DNA of 15,375 nt from Pavlovales sp. CCMP2436 (lineage: Eukaryota > Haptophyta > Pavlovophyceae > Pavlovales). Below the pieces are notes generated by a model, which did not search any database, was not told the origin of the DNA, and saw nothing but the letters and a program-made list of their open reading frames with translations. Position numbers and translations under genes: made by a program. The stretch is taken from NCBI GenBank assembly GCA_026770615.1, contig MU631327.1, forward strand, positions 371,312 through 386,686, given 5' to 3'. Position 1 is the stretch's first letter. The number at the start of each line of letters is the position of its first letter. Positions 15,244 through 15,375 of this stretch are shown here, one piece after another.

Positions 15244-15375
15244 GGAACGACCCCCCATCCCCCCTATCGAGAGGCTAGCGGTGTTGAACGCAGGCACGAG
15301 CTAAGAGAGGATTGGAGTCCGAGACGCGTGAGCGTCGAAGGCAGCTAGAGAAAGAGAGAGAGAGATACGAAGAGT
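15244..15375. other. Right-edge sequence with GA microsatellite
   Basis: No gene is recognised. A GA run (AGAGAGAGAGAGA) lies at about 15353-15365 close to the window end, preceded by a short C tract at 15251-15263. Confidence 0.6.

Noticed and set aside
1..15375. CRISPR array, integron, phage or bacterial defence island
   Set aside because: There are no regularly spaced direct repeats with unique spacers. The gene structure is eukaryotic, with introns.

Overview
The window reads as nuclear DNA of a unicellular eukaryote, most likely a flagellated alga or similar protist. Coding exons are very rich in G+C at third codon positions, while introns and intergenic stretches are AT-rich or carry long C tracts. 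GT-AG introns with strong donors (GTAAGT, GTACGT) and perfect TACTAAC branch sites are visible, plus one probable GC-AG intron. There are no bacterial operons or ribosome-binding sites. A CEP19-like basal-body gene implies a cilium. A haptophyte would fit this base composition and intron style, but that is a guess from style and not a demonstrated placement.

Layout: 1-2429 (+), a two-exon HDAC-fold acetylpolyamine amidohydrolase with a Q/P/Y-rich N-terminus, cut by the left edge. 2430-3470, no convincing gene. About 3740-4444 (-), a SWSAP1/RecA-like protein whose Walker A loop is degenerate. 4482-5924 (+), a divergent four-exon gene of unknown function, starting 37 bp from the previous gene across a shared promoter with an E2F-like motif. 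5925-7455, AT-rich intergenic DNA with a 72-bp tandem duplication and a mariner-like miniature transposon. 7456-8772 (-), a membrane-anchored calponin-homology (CH) protein whose CH domain is split by a repetitive insertion. 9515-11272 (+), a two-exon SLC38/AVT-type amino-acid transporter. 11495-12833 (-), a two-exon CEP19-like protein with a long disordered linker. 12879-13552 (+), a CIA30 (NDUFAF1-type) gene broken by a stop codon and frame changes. 13590-14397, a non-autonomous hAT-like element with 13-bp terminal repeats and an 8-bp target duplication. 14406-15375, repeats, a strong hairpin and one weak ORF.

The genes do not form one pathway. The only pairing that suggests shared regulation is the divergent pair around 4444/4482. 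I see no clear new multi-gene system. The most unusual items are the unknown four-exon gene and its divergent partner, the CH domain with an inserted inverted-repeat-coded segment, the CIA30 pseudogene, and two miniature transposons not explained by any gene. All gene models come from reading frames, splice signals and recalled family motifs; no database search was run.
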